The notes beneath the pieces were generated by a model. It saw nothing but the letters and a program-made list of their open reading frames with translations, was not told the DNA's origin and did not search any database. 64,000 nt of DNA from Clostridia bacterium (GTDB taxonomy: Bacteria > Bacillota > Clostridia > Oscillospirales > Acutalibacteraceae), in the NCBI GenBank assembly GCA_017472225.1, contig JAFUQS010000027.1, positions 1-64,000 on the forward strand. The letters run 5' to 3'. Every line of letters begins with the position of its first letter. Position 1 is the first letter of the stretch. A program made the position numbers and the translations under genes. Positions 15,643 to 23,516 of this stretch are shown here, in pieces.

Positions 15643-18270
15643 TTACACCTCCTGTGTATCGGCTGCCTGAGCCTTAAGTTGTTTTTTCTCTTTCAATTCG
15701 TCAAGTAAAATCCTTATTCTGTCACGGTTGGCAAGACCAAGGAAAAGTCCGATGATAACAATGAACAGAAGCGTGGTGAAGATATTTCCCCAAGGCATTT
15801 TAAATTCTTCTTCATAAATAATTGTGGGAAGGTAGTCCTCTGCTTTTTCTTCAACAACTGCTCTTTCCCTGAAGAAAATTTTATAAAGCCATTCTACTGT
15901 TTCATCAGTTGTCATGGCGGCAAGCTCTTCAGTGATTCCTCCCGAATAGGAAGCAAACATATCATTTCCGCCTTCGGCTGAGCCGCCCATGAAGGATGTC
16001 ATCATATCTTCATTTCCCGGTGTTTTCATAACACCCACAAAATATCTCAGAAGGGTTATGAGAACTGCCGTCTGATCTGAATCAACGGTGTAAATCATAA
16101 TCTGATTGCCCTGCTGAGTTCTTTTTGAAGCAACCGAGGTAAGAGTACCCATTCCCTGGAACTGATTGAGGTCAAGGTCGGGAAGTGTCATACCGAGCTC
16201 CATGCTGCCGAGCATATCCTTCATAAGTGAATTGATGTCAAGGCCTTCCGTAATCTGTGAAAGGTTCAGCATATCAGAAAGTCCGAGCTGCTCCATGATT
16301 TTCATTACGGGATGAAGCAGATTTTTCATAACAATTTCAATTCCGTTGTTGTTGATGAAATAAAGAAGATTAGGAAGAATTTCCGTAATTGTGTAAACGG
16401 GCTTGTCAAGTACCCTTTCAATGAGTGAAGCAAGGGATTGCAAAATCGGCTTCATAACATCCTGATTCTGAATTGCAGCAGTATATTCCGTAAAGCCCGG
16501 TATACTGTCGCCATAAACACCGAATGCCTCAAGAAGCGGAATAATTGCCGTGTTATAGCCGTCACTGCCGTATAAATCAACGGCACCGAAAAGCTGAATC
16601 TTTCCGCCGGCGAGCATCATTCTCAGCATTTCGTCAAGAGGTCTGAAAACAGCACTCATTGCATCAACAAAGCCGTCCTTGTCGCCGTTTCTGAAGCCCC
16701 ATGTTATACTTTCCGGCTTCACAACAGACCATGAATAATATTTGTTAAGCTGATTTCTTGTGGCTGCAAATTTCTCCTCGGTGAGCTCAGCTGCCAAAGC
16801 CGAAGGAGAAAGAGAAATACCGAGCAGACTTGTCATCTGTTTCATCTGATCGCTTGTAAGCATGGAATAAACCTGAACGGCAAGCTCACTTACAAGGCTG
16901 TTTGAATAAATCTGCGGCTGCAAGGTCTCACGGATTGTTTCAGCCTCGCCCGATTCCTTCACGAATTCATTGATAAGCTCGTCAATACCATCAAGAACCC
17001 TTTGATATTTATCCTGACCGAGATTGGGTGTGTAGCTGACCTGAGTGGTCGGGTTATCGTTAAAGAACCACTGATAATCATTGATAACAGCCGAGGTCTG
17101 ATTGAAAAGACCGATAATAACGGTTATAAGCTCATCAGCCGTTTTTGAAAGAAGTGAGTTAAGAATTTTCACAAGGTCTTCACTTGCATTCTCGCCAAGC
17201 ATTGAGGGTATTGAAGCCTGATTAAGCTTAAGTGTTTCAAAAATCCACCTTAAAAGCACAATGAAGGTTTCGCCCTTATTTGAAATTACGGTATCACCCG
17301 AAACAGTGCCGCAGGCTGCTATGGTTTCCATATCAAGCTCTGCCATTTTAAAATCGGAAACGCTCATCATATCTCCGAGGTTGATATCCACGGTAAAGCC
17401 GCCCTCAGTCTCCTGTGAATCCATTGCAGACTGAATATCTATGGGAAGCTCAAAGCTTAAAAGCTCAACCTTCAACGGACTGATAAGACTCTGAAGTGCA
17501 TTGTCCATTCCGCCGTTATTTATAAAGTATGCAATACCGGGCAAAATCTCGGTGAGCCGTGAGCAGGGAGCGTCAAGAATACCCTCGACAAAGCCCATAA
17601 GGTCAAGAACAATGTGTCTTACCATTGAATAACGGTCAGCTTCGGCGTCCTGACAAAAAACTGCAGGGTCAGTGTAATTCTGACAGCCGAGATTCCTGAG
17701 AATGGGTACAACGGCATTCTGATATCCGTAATCACCGTTTATTCCCACAAGAATATTCAGCGAATATTTACCTGCACAAAGAAGTGTGTATAACAGCTCA
17801 TTGAAGGGCCCGAAAACTGCTGCGGCAGCCTCTGCCATCTGTTCCTTTGTGCTCACACCCCAATTAACGCCGCTTAAATCAGCCTGCTCCCACGAGGTAA
17901 GAGCAGCAATTTTCTGCGCAGCCTCCGGATAATTCACAAGGTAAGCCGCCACGGCAGCGGGTGTTGTGTCAAGCCCGAGCATTGATATGGATTCTGCATT
18001 CTGCTCCACCATTTTATAAACCTCAAGCGTGAGCATTGAAAGGGTTTCACTTGAACAGATGACCGGCATGAACATTTGTTTAAGTGTTGTGTTCTGTGTC
18101 TGCTTGAGCACAGAATAAATTAAGGTATCCGTTTTGCCGATGGCACTTTCAGCCTGTTCGGCTGTGACACCCTGAGGGTACTGCACAGCAGCCATGGAAA
18201 CAGGAGCCATAGTCAGAGCAACAATCACCGTCACCAGAAAAACAGATAAAAGCTTTTTCATTCTTTTCAT
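15643..18270 (-). CDS. Internally duplicated membrane-anchored exoprotein
   Basis: An 875-residue exported protein not recognised as a named family. The N terminus is a signal peptide (MKRMKKLLSVFLVTVIVALT, likely cleaved after SMA). One C-terminal anchor lies near 829-847 with a basic cytoplasmic tail. The outer part is duplicated: residues 48-350 and 424-750 share FGPFNELLYTLLCAGK / FRPLDEMLRMMLAGGK (153/542), GYQNAVVPILRNLG / GYNTAIIPLLEAFG (182/571) and TEILPGIAYFINNGG / TEILPNLLYFINNNG (240/629), a constant offset of 389. The reading frame is open to 18369, overlapping marR. ATG at 18270 or 18261 gives a proper signal peptide, but GAGGTGG is 17 nt or more away, so the start is uncertain. 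It is the middle gene of marR-exoprotein-ABC. A partner of the ABC protein's large outer domain is the natural inference. Confidence 0.8.
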   Translation of the reverse strand: MKRMKKLLSVFLVTVIVALTMAPVSMAAVQYPQGVTAEQAESAIGKTDTLIYSVLKQTQNTTLKQMFMPVICSSETLSMLTLEVYKMVEQNAESISMLGLDTTPAAVAAYLVNYPEAAQKIAALTSWEQADLSGVNWGVSTKEQMAEAAAAVFGPFNELLYTLLCAGKYSLNILVGINGDYGYQNAVVPILRNLGCQNYTDPAVFCQDAEADRYSMVRHIVLDLMGFVEGILDAPCSRLTEILPGIAYFINNGGMDNALQSLISPLKVELLSFELPIDIQSAMDSQETEGGFTVDINLGDMMSVSDFKMAELDMETIAACGTVSGDTVISNKGETFIVLLRWIFETLKLNQASIPSMLGENASEDLVKILNSLLSKTADELITVIIGLFNQTSAVINDYQWFFNDNPTTQVSYTPNLGQDKYQRVLDGIDELINEFVKESGEAETIRETLQPQIYSNSLVSELAVQVYSMLTSDQMKQMTSLLGISLSPSALAAELTEEKFAATRNQLNKYYSWSVVKPESITWGFRNGDKDGFVDAMSAVFRPLDEMLRMMLAGGKIQLFGAVDLYGSDGYNTAIIPLLEAFGVYGDSIPGFTEYTAAIQNQDVMKPILQSLASLIERVLDKPVYTITEILPNLLYFINNNGIEIVMKNLLHPVMKIMEQLGLSDMLNLSQITEGLDINSLMKDMLGSMELGMTLPDLDLNQFQGMGTLTSVASKRTQQGNQIMIYTVDSDQTAVLITLLRYFVGVMKTPGNEDMMTSFMGGSAEGGNDMFASYSGGITEELAAMTTDETVEWLYKIFFRERAVVEEKAEDYLPTIIYEEEFKMPWGNIFTTLLFIVIIGLFLGLANRDRIRILLDELKEKKQLKAQAADTQEV

Positions 18271-18289
18271 ATGCTTCAGTTTAACCACC

Positions 18290-18721
18290 TCATTCCATAT
18301 TCTCTGTGCTGGCAATATCAACAAGGCGTTTGATAATACGTAAAAATTCGCAAACGTCATTTTCGCCAAGCTGTTCTATTACTATTGATGCATTCCGCAC
18401 AATGTCTTCCCTCAACTTTGAAAAATGCTTAAATCCATTCTCCGTCAGAGCTACAATTGTGCTTCGCTTATCGCTTTCATTCTGTATTTTTTCAACAAAG
18501 CCCTTGTTTTCAAGAGATTTGATTATTGCCGAAAGTCTTGCCGCCGTGAAATCCAGCCTTTCAAGAAGCTTACTCGGCGTACTCCTTCCGCCATATTCAT
18601 TCAGAAGCATAAGTATGGCATTTTCACCCTTGAAGGAAAGGTTGAGCTTATTGAGGATATTCTCACTGTTTATATTTTCGAAGGTTTTAAGAATCTCAGA
18701 TGTGAGCAGATATCTGTCCAT
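18290..18721 (-). CDS. MarR-family regulator, first gene of the exoprotein-ABC operon
   Basis: A 143-residue winged-helix MarR-type repressor. A dimerisation helix at the N terminus is followed by the helix-turn-helix (STPSKLLERLDFTAARLSAI) and the wing (VEKIQNESDKRSTIVALTENG), where the D-x-R motif of the wing is present as DKRS. AAGGAGG precedes the ATG at 18721. Its stop lies 19 bp before the chosen start of the exoprotein gene. The palindrome TTAACAGTGTTAA at 18754-18766 overlaps its predicted transcription start, so autorepression is likely. Inducer unknown. Confidence 0.9.
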   Translation of the reverse strand: MDRYLLTSEILKTFENINSENILNKLNLSFKGENAILMLLNEYGGRSTPSKLLERLDFTAARLSAIIKSLENKGFVEKIQNESDKRSTIVALTENGFKHFSKLREDIVRNASIVIEQLGENDVCEFLRIIKRLVDIASTENME

Positions 18722-18753
18722 AACAGTTCAATGCCTCCTTTTCAAGATATTAT

Positions 18754-18766
18754 TTAACAGTGTTAA
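18754..18766. promoter_or_regulatory. Candidate MarR operator 1
   Basis: TTAACAGTGTTAA, a perfect 6-bp inverted repeat around one central base. It lies 2 bp downstream of the -10 box of the minus-strand marR promoter, an ideal place for repression. The same sequence with one change recurs at 18956-18968. Confidence 0.65.
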
Positions 18767-18768
18767 CT

Positions 18769-18797
18769 AATATATCACATATTATGTTTTCAATCAA
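18769..18797 (-). promoter_or_regulatory. Promoter of marR-exoprotein-ABC operon
   Basis: Minus-strand TTGATT (18792-18797), a 17-bp spacer and TATATT (18769-18774). Transcription would start near 18762, inside operator 1. Confidence 0.65.
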
Positions 18798-18955
18798 TGG
18801 ATAAATCATTAAGAATTATAAAAATGCACAAAAACAAATTGCTCCGATTGTGGAATTTAACACCGGAACAGGTAATAGCATACAATTATGATGTTTTAGT
18901 TTTGTTATGATTTAATATATTAGGCTTAAAAACATAAAAACAACCTTAAATTTAT

Positions 18956-18968
18956 TTAACGGTGTTAA
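18956..18968. promoter_or_regulatory. Candidate MarR operator 2
   Basis: TTAACGGTGTTAA, 12 of 13 bases identical to operator 1 and also preceded by TTAT. It lies about 52 bp upstream of the -35 box of the plus-strand promoter. The rest of the 377-bp divergent region (18722-19098) is AT-rich, with no further feature recognised. Confidence 0.6.
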
Positions 18969-19019
18969 TTTCTTTATTTCTTTTAATTTCTCTGTTAAGA
19001 ATTTTTATAATTATTTCAC

Positions 19020-19048
19020 TTGACAATTCATATATTCAGTACTATAAT
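19020..19048 (+). promoter_or_regulatory. Promoter of marR-ABC exporter operon
   Basis: A perfect consensus sigma-A promoter: TTGACA (19020-19025), 17-bp spacer, TATAAT (19043-19048). A direct repeat of GTTCG follows in the early leader (around 19060 and 19075) and could be an operator for the downstream MarR protein. Confidence 0.85.
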
Positions 19049-19113
19049 ATCAAAAGATTGTTCGCTTCCTAACAGTTCGTAACCTTACAAAAAAAGGAGT
19101 GATATATAATATT

Positions 19114-19566
19114 ATGGAAAGCAAAAAGCTTGGCTTTGAAATCCACAAAACCTCAAGAATTATCAGAAGGTATATGGATTCCGATGCCTCAAAAAGCTAT
19201 GTTGACAAAATGACAGGCACCCACGGCTGGGCAGTAGGTTATTTTTACAGGCACCGTGACAGGGATATTTTTCAGAAGGACTTCGAGCAGGAATTCAACA
19301 TCCGACGCTCAACAGCAAGTGCAATTTTGTCCCTGATGGAAAAAAATGACCTTATAAAGCGTGAAAGTGTACCTTACGATGCAAGGCTGAAAAAAATCGT
19401 GCTTACACAAAAAGCCATTGATGTGCAGATTTTTGTTGAAGAAGCCTTTGAAAGGTTTGACCGCACCATGAAGCAGAATATCAGCGATGACGAGCTTGAA
19501 ATTTTCTTCAGCGTGATTGAAAAAATCAATAATAATTTAGAAAGGAAAGATGAAACCGATGATTAA
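19114..19566 (+). CDS. MarR-family regulator of the ABC exporter operon
   Basis: A 150-residue MarR-type winged-helix regulator. The helix-turn-helix is seen as DFEQEFNIRRSTASAILSLMEKNDLI, and the wing as KRESVPYDARLKKIVLT with the conserved D-x-R. A GTG at 19099 is also in frame but overlaps the GGAG ribosome site (19096-19099). ATG at 19114 is preferred, although its 14-nt spacing is long. The stop codon lies 14 bp inside the next gene, giving translational coupling to the ABC exporter. It is only distantly similar to the divergent MarR protein, so the two operons may be controlled separately or jointly. Confidence 0.88.
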   Translation: MESKKLGFEIHKTSRIIRRYMDSDASKSYVDKMTGTHGWAVGYFYRHRDRDIFQKDFEQEFNIRRSTASAILSLMEKNDLIKRESVPYDARLKKIVLTQKAIDVQIFVEEAFERFDRTMKQNISDDELEIFFSVIEKINNNLERKDETDD

Positions 19567-21301
19567 AAGGTTAAGTAAAAGCATCAGAGAATATAAGCTT
19601 CCCACCATTCTTACGCCCATTTTTGCCGCATTGGAAGTTGTTATGGAAGTGCTTATCCCAATGCTTATGGGTAAACTGATTGACAACGGTATCAACAAGT
19701 CTGACACCGCCTATGTTGTAAAAATCGGTCTGTTCCTTATTGTGCTTTGCGCTTTGAGTCTCTTTTTTGGTGTTGCCTGCGGAATTACCGCCGCAAAGGC
19801 CTCATCAGGCTTTGCAAAAAATCTTCGCCACGATATGTTCCATAACATACAGAGCTTTTCTTTTGCAAACATTGACAGATTCTCAACCTCAGGCCTTGTT
19901 ACAAGACTTACAACCGATGTCACCAATCTGCAGAACTCCTACCAGATGATAATCCGTATTGCAGTCCGTTCACCGTCAATGCTTCTTTTCTCACTTGGTA
20001 TGGCTCTTTCAATCAACGCAAAAATTTCAATGGTTTTTGTTTGCGTTATCCCCTTCTTAGCTCTTGCACTTGGCTTTATCGTTTCAAAGGCACACCCTAT
20101 TTTTAAAAGAGTTTTCAAAACCTACGATAAGCTTAACAACGTTGTGAATGAAAATCTTCACGGCATCAGAGTTGTCAAGTCCTTTGTAAGAGAAGATGAG
20201 GAAGACAAGAAATTCAAAACCGTATCCGGTAAAATCTACGACGACACAAAAAAAGCTGAGGGTATTCTTGCCTTCAATTCACCGATTATGCAGTTCAGCA
20301 CCTATCTTTGTATGATTCTTATTGCCTGGTTCGGTGCAAACCTCATTATCAGCACAAACGAAACAGGTATGACCACAGGCGACCTTTTTTCCCTTCTTAC
20401 CTACACCATGCAGATTCTTATGAATCTTATGATGCTTTCAATGATTTTTGTTATGCTGACAATGTCAAGAGCAGCAGGTGAAAGAGTCTGCGAAGTGCTC
20501 AATGAACAAAGCAGTCTGCACAATCCCGAAAACCCTGTTACGGTAGTTTCCGACGGCAGCATTGAATTCAGAAATGTAGGCTTCAGCTATTCGGCAAAAG
20601 AGGATAACCTTTGCCTGAAAGATGTCAATATAAGAATAGAAAGCGGTGAAACCGTAGGCATTATCGGCTCAACGGGCAGCTCAAAAACCTCCCTTGTTCA
20701 GCTTATTCCCCGCCTTTATGATGTAACAACCGGCTCACTTACCGTCGGCGGAGTTGACGTAAGAGAATATGACCTTAACTGCCTCAGAAAAGAGGTTGCA
20801 ATGGTGCTTCAGAAAAATGTTCTCTTCTCCGGCACAATCAAGGATAATCTGCGTTGGGGCAAGGAGGATGCAACTGACGAAGAAATGATTGCCGCCTGTA
20901 AATCCTCTCAGGCTCATTCATTCATTTCGGAAATGCCCGATGGCTATGACACCTATATCGAGCAGGGCGGCACAAATGTTTCCGGCGGTCAGAAGCAGAG
21001 AATCTGTATTGCACGTTCACTTCTTCAAAGGCCGAAAATTCTTATTCTTGACGACTCAACAAGTGCCGTTGACACAAAAACCGATGCAATGATAAGAAAG
21101 GCTTTTTCAGAGTATATTCCCGAAACCACAAAAATTATTATTGCACAGCGCATCTCATCAATTGAGGGTGCAGATAAAATTATTGTTCTTGATGACGGAA
21201 ACGTTGCAGGCTTCGGCACCCACGATGAGCTTCTCAGAACAAATGAAATTTACCGTGATGTTTATTTTTCACAGATGAAGGGAGGAAATGAAAATGAGTA
21301 A
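19550..21301 (+). CDS. ABC exporter subunit with degenerate site (pair 1)
   Basis: A 583-residue half-transporter with six membrane helices (about residues 15-300) and a C-terminal ATPase. The nucleotide site is non-canonical: Walker A is GSTGSSKTS, the Walker B end is LILDDSTSAVD with Asp in place of the catalytic Glu, and the switch histidine is Gln (IIIAQRISS). The signature NVSGGQKQR is intact. This is the pattern of the degenerate subunit in heterodimeric exporters such as TM287/288. Its partner is the next gene, which overlaps its 3' end. Regulated with the preceding marR. Likely a drug or peptide/lipid efflux pump; substrate unknown. Confidence 0.93.
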   Translation: MKPMIKRLSKSIREYKLPTILTPIFAALEVVMEVLIPMLMGKLIDNGINKSDTAYVVKIGLFLIVLCALSLFFGVACGITAAKASSGFAKNLRHDMFHNIQSFSFANIDRFSTSGLVTRLTTDVTNLQNSYQMIIRIAVRSPSMLLFSLGMALSINAKISMVFVCVIPFLALALGFIVSKAHPIFKRVFKTYDKLNNVVNENLHGIRVVKSFVREDEEDKKFKTVSGKIYDDTKKAEGILAFNSPIMQFSTYLCMILIAWFGANLIISTNETGMTTGDLFSLLTYTMQILMNLMMLSMIFVMLTMSRAAGERVCEVLNEQSSLHNPENPVTVVSDGSIEFRNVGFSYSAKEDNLCLKDVNIRIESGETVGIIGSTGSSKTSLVQLIPRLYDVTTGSLTVGGVDVREYDLNCLRKEVAMVLQKNVLFSGTIKDNLRWGKEDATDEEMIAACKSSQAHSFISEMPDGYDTYIEQGGTNVSGGQKQRICIARSLLQRPKILILDDSTSAVDTKTDAMIRKAFSEYIPETTKIIIAQRISSIEGADKIIVLDDGNVAGFGTHDELLRTNEIYRDVYFSQMKGGNENE

Positions 21302-23279
21302 TCCTGCTCCCGGCGGACAAAACAGAATGCCCCCTAAAATGCCGATGAACCGTCACGGCGGAACTCCCGTGAGAATGAAGGGAGAAAAGCTTGACTTCAA
21401 GGTTATCAGGCGTATTTTCTCTTACCTTGGCAAGAAGCAGAAAATACTTATGCTTCTTGTTGTAATCTGTATTTTCCTTTCAAGCATCGCCAATGTTTAT
21501 TCATCGCTTTTCCTCGGCAGTCTCATTGACGACTATATCACACCGATGCTTCAGACAGGCTCAAAGGATTTTGCTCCCCTTATCGGTATGCTTTTAAAAA
21601 TGGCTGCTATTTTTCTTCTCGGTATAGTATCCACCTTTTCATATAACCGAATAATGGTGGTTGTATCACAGGCGGTTCTCAGAAATGTCCGTGACGAAAT
21701 GTTTGCCCATATGCAGACTCTGCCTATTAAATTCTTTGACACCAACAATCACGGCGATATTATGAGCCGTTACACAAATGATACAGACACTCTGCGTCAG
21801 ATGATTTCACAAACCATACCTCAGGTTATTTCTTCAATTGTAACAATCGTTTCAACCTTTACAGCTATGGTCACTCAGAGTATACCCCTGCTTTTTGTTG
21901 TGCTTGTGTGCATCACATGTATGATAACCGTGACAGGTAAGGTTGCGGGAAACAGCGGTAAATTCTTCATGAAGCAGCAGCAATCCATCGGTGATGTCAA
22001 CGGCTACATAGAGGAAATGATTACCGGTCAGAAGGTTATCAAGGTTTTTTGCCACGAAGGCAAGACAAAGGAAGAATTTGATGAGAAGAATGAGGAGCTT
22101 TTCAGCAATGCATATTCCGCAAACAAGTTTGTCAATATGCTCGGCCCCATAAATAACAACCTCGGTCATCTGCAGTATGTTGTTATTGCAATTATAGGCT
22201 GTGTTATGGCTGTTCTTACAACCAACGGAACAATCCCCACGGAGGGCTTCGGCAGCATTTTTGCCGTCACCGCAGGTACCGTTGCCTCATTCCTTCAGCT
22301 TTCAAAGTCCTTCACAATGCCAATCAACCAGATTTCACAGCAGCTCAACTCCGTTGTTATGGCAATGGCAGGTGCAAAAAGAATTTTTGAGATTCTTGAC
22401 ACCGAAAGCGAAAAGGACGAAGGCTATGTTACCCTTGTTAATGCAAAATATAACAATGAGGGTGAGCTTTGCGAAACTCCCGAGCATACAGGTCTCTGGG
22501 CATGGAAGCACCCCCACGAAGACGGCACAACAACCTATACAAAGCTTCAGGGTGAGGTTCGTTTCTTTGATGTTGACTTCGGCTATAATGAAGAAAAAAT
22601 TGTTCTTCACAACATTTCACTTTATGCCGAGCCGGGTCAGAAGGTTGCTTTTGTGGGTGCAACAGGTGCGGGCAAAACCACAATCACAAACCTTATCAAC
22701 CGTTTTTATGACCTTGCTGACGGTAAGATAAGATATGACGGAATCAACATCAACAAGATAAGAAAAAGTGACCTTCGCCGTTCCCTCGGTATTGTTCTTC
22801 AGGATACAAACCTTTTCACCGGTACCGTAAAGGAGAATATACGCTACGGCAACCTTGAGGCAACAGACGAGCAGATTATTGAAGCTGCAAAAAAAGCAAA
22901 CGCTCACTCGTTCATTTCACGTCTTCCCGACGGCTATGACACAATGCTCACCTCAAACGGAGCAAACCTTTCACAAGGTCAGCGTCAGCTCATTTCAATT
23001 GCAAGAGCTGCCGTTGCAGACCCGCCGGTTATGATACTTGATGAAGCAACCTCCTCAATTGACACAAGAACAGAGGCTCTTGTTCAGAAGGGTATGGACG
23101 CTCTGATGAAGGGCAGAACGGTATTTGTTATTGCGCACCGCCTTTCAACGGTTATGAACTCCGATGTTATTATGGTCCTTGAAAACGGTGTTATCATTGA
23201 AAGAGGCAGCCACGATGACCTTATTGCAAAAAAAGGCAAATATTATCAGCTTTATACCGGTGCATTTGAATTAGAATAA
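21294..23279 (+). CDS. ABC exporter subunit with catalytic site (pair 1)
   Basis: A 661-residue half-transporter, partner of the preceding subunit. A Pro/Met-rich cytoplasmic N terminus of about 40 residues precedes six membrane helices. The ATPase is fully canonical: Walker A GATGAGKTT, Walker B VMILDEATSSID with Glu, and AHRLSTV with the switch His. The signature LSQGQRQL has Gln where the second residue is usually Gly. ATG 21288 is also in frame but only 2 nt from GGAGG; ATG 21294 has 8-nt spacing and is chosen. It overlaps the end of the previous gene by 8 bp. An insert of about 30 residues (near 375-410, PEHTGLWAWKHPHEDG) precedes the ATPase and is shared with the second pair. Confidence 0.93.
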   Translation: MSNPAPGGQNRMPPKMPMNRHGGTPVRMKGEKLDFKVIRRIFSYLGKKQKILMLLVVICIFLSSIANVYSSLFLGSLIDDYITPMLQTGSKDFAPLIGMLLKMAAIFLLGIVSTFSYNRIMVVVSQAVLRNVRDEMFAHMQTLPIKFFDTNNHGDIMSRYTNDTDTLRQMISQTIPQVISSIVTIVSTFTAMVTQSIPLLFVVLVCITCMITVTGKVAGNSGKFFMKQQQSIGDVNGYIEEMITGQKVIKVFCHEGKTKEEFDEKNEELFSNAYSANKFVNMLGPINNNLGHLQYVVIAIIGCVMAVLTTNGTIPTEGFGSIFAVTAGTVASFLQLSKSFTMPINQISQQLNSVVMAMAGAKRIFEILDTESEKDEGYVTLVNAKYNNEGELCETPEHTGLWAWKHPHEDGTTTYTKLQGEVRFFDVDFGYNEEKIVLHNISLYAEPGQKVAFVGATGAGKTTITNLINRFYDLADGKIRYDGININKIRKSDLRRSLGIVLQDTNLFTGTVKENIRYGNLEATDEQIIEAAKKANAHSFISRLPDGYDTMLTSNGANLSQGQRQLISIARAAVADPPVMILDEATSSIDTRTEALVQKGMDALMKGRTVFVIAHRLSTVMNSDVIMVLENGVIIERGSHDDLIAKKGKYYQLYTGAFELE

Positions 23280-23281
23280 AA

Positions 23282-23314
23282 ATATAATGCGGATTTGCTC
23301 CGCATTATATTTTT
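23282..23314 (+). terminator. Terminator of marR-ABC operon
   Basis: A 12-bp perfect stem (ATATAATGCGGA / TCCGCATTATAT, loop TTTGC) followed by TTTT, 3 bp after the ABC stop codon. Confidence 0.9.
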
Positions 23315-23342
23315 ATTCACAGAATTATTTTTTGTTATGTTG

Positions 23343-23371
23343 TTGACTTTAAAGGCTCAAAAATGTACAAT
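23343..23371 (+). promoter_or_regulatory. mgtE promoter
   Basis: TTGACT (23343-23348), 17-bp spacer, TACAAT (23366-23371). An inverted repeat GGCTCAA (23354-23360) / TTGAGCC (23386-23392) brackets the -10 box and start site and may be an operator. Transcription would begin near 23378, leaving a leader of about 140 nt. Confidence 0.75.
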
Positions 23372-23412
23372 ATAAAATACGGGTATTGAGCCCAAAATCA
23401 TTCACAGGAGGT

Positions 23413-23516
23413 GGGTCGCACAATGGATAGCGATGGTAACCCTAACGGGTGTAAGTTAATAAAAACTGTGCAGACCCGGCTTGTTCACCGTCAGGTCTGC
23501 TAAGAGGGTGAATCAA
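23413..23516 (+). promoter_or_regulatory. Structured mgtE leader with alternative stems
   Basis: Three pairings are possible. Stem A: GGGTC 23413-23417 with GACCC 23473-23477, plus CACA 23419-23422 with TGTG 23467-23470, enclosing ACCC-TAAC-GGGT. Stem B: GCAGACC 23470-23476 with GGTCTGC 23494-23500. Stem C: TTCACC 23484-23489 with GGTGAA 23507-23512, which would hide the mgtE ribosome site. A and B exclude each other, and B and C compete for space. The segment does not match the M-box or other metal riboswitch consensuses that I know. A leader ORF runs through it. Confidence 0.6.
23423..23503 (+). CDS. Leader peptide upstream of mgtE
   Basis: A 26-codon open reading frame with a strong ribosome site (GGAGGTG at 23408-23414, 9 nt before the ATG). 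It ends at TAA just before the mgtE ribosome site, 13 nt upstream of the mgtE ATG. The product begins MDSDGNPNGC and ends LVHRQVC. It is not a known domain, and leader peptides act through their translation rather than their product. Ribosomes on its last codons would cover 23484-23500, the strands of stems B and C that can hide the mgtE ribosome site. This suggests a translation-coupled switch comparable in logic, not in sequence, to mgtL/corL leaders of enteric bacteria. It could also be a chance ORF in a structured RNA. Confidence 0.55.
   Translation: MDSDGNPNGCKLIKTVQTRLVHRQVC

Noticed and set aside
23378..23516. M-box, manganese (yybP-ykoY) or NiCo riboswitch before mgtE
   Set aside because: None of the conserved core sequences of these classes is present; only the generic features of a structured leader are seen.
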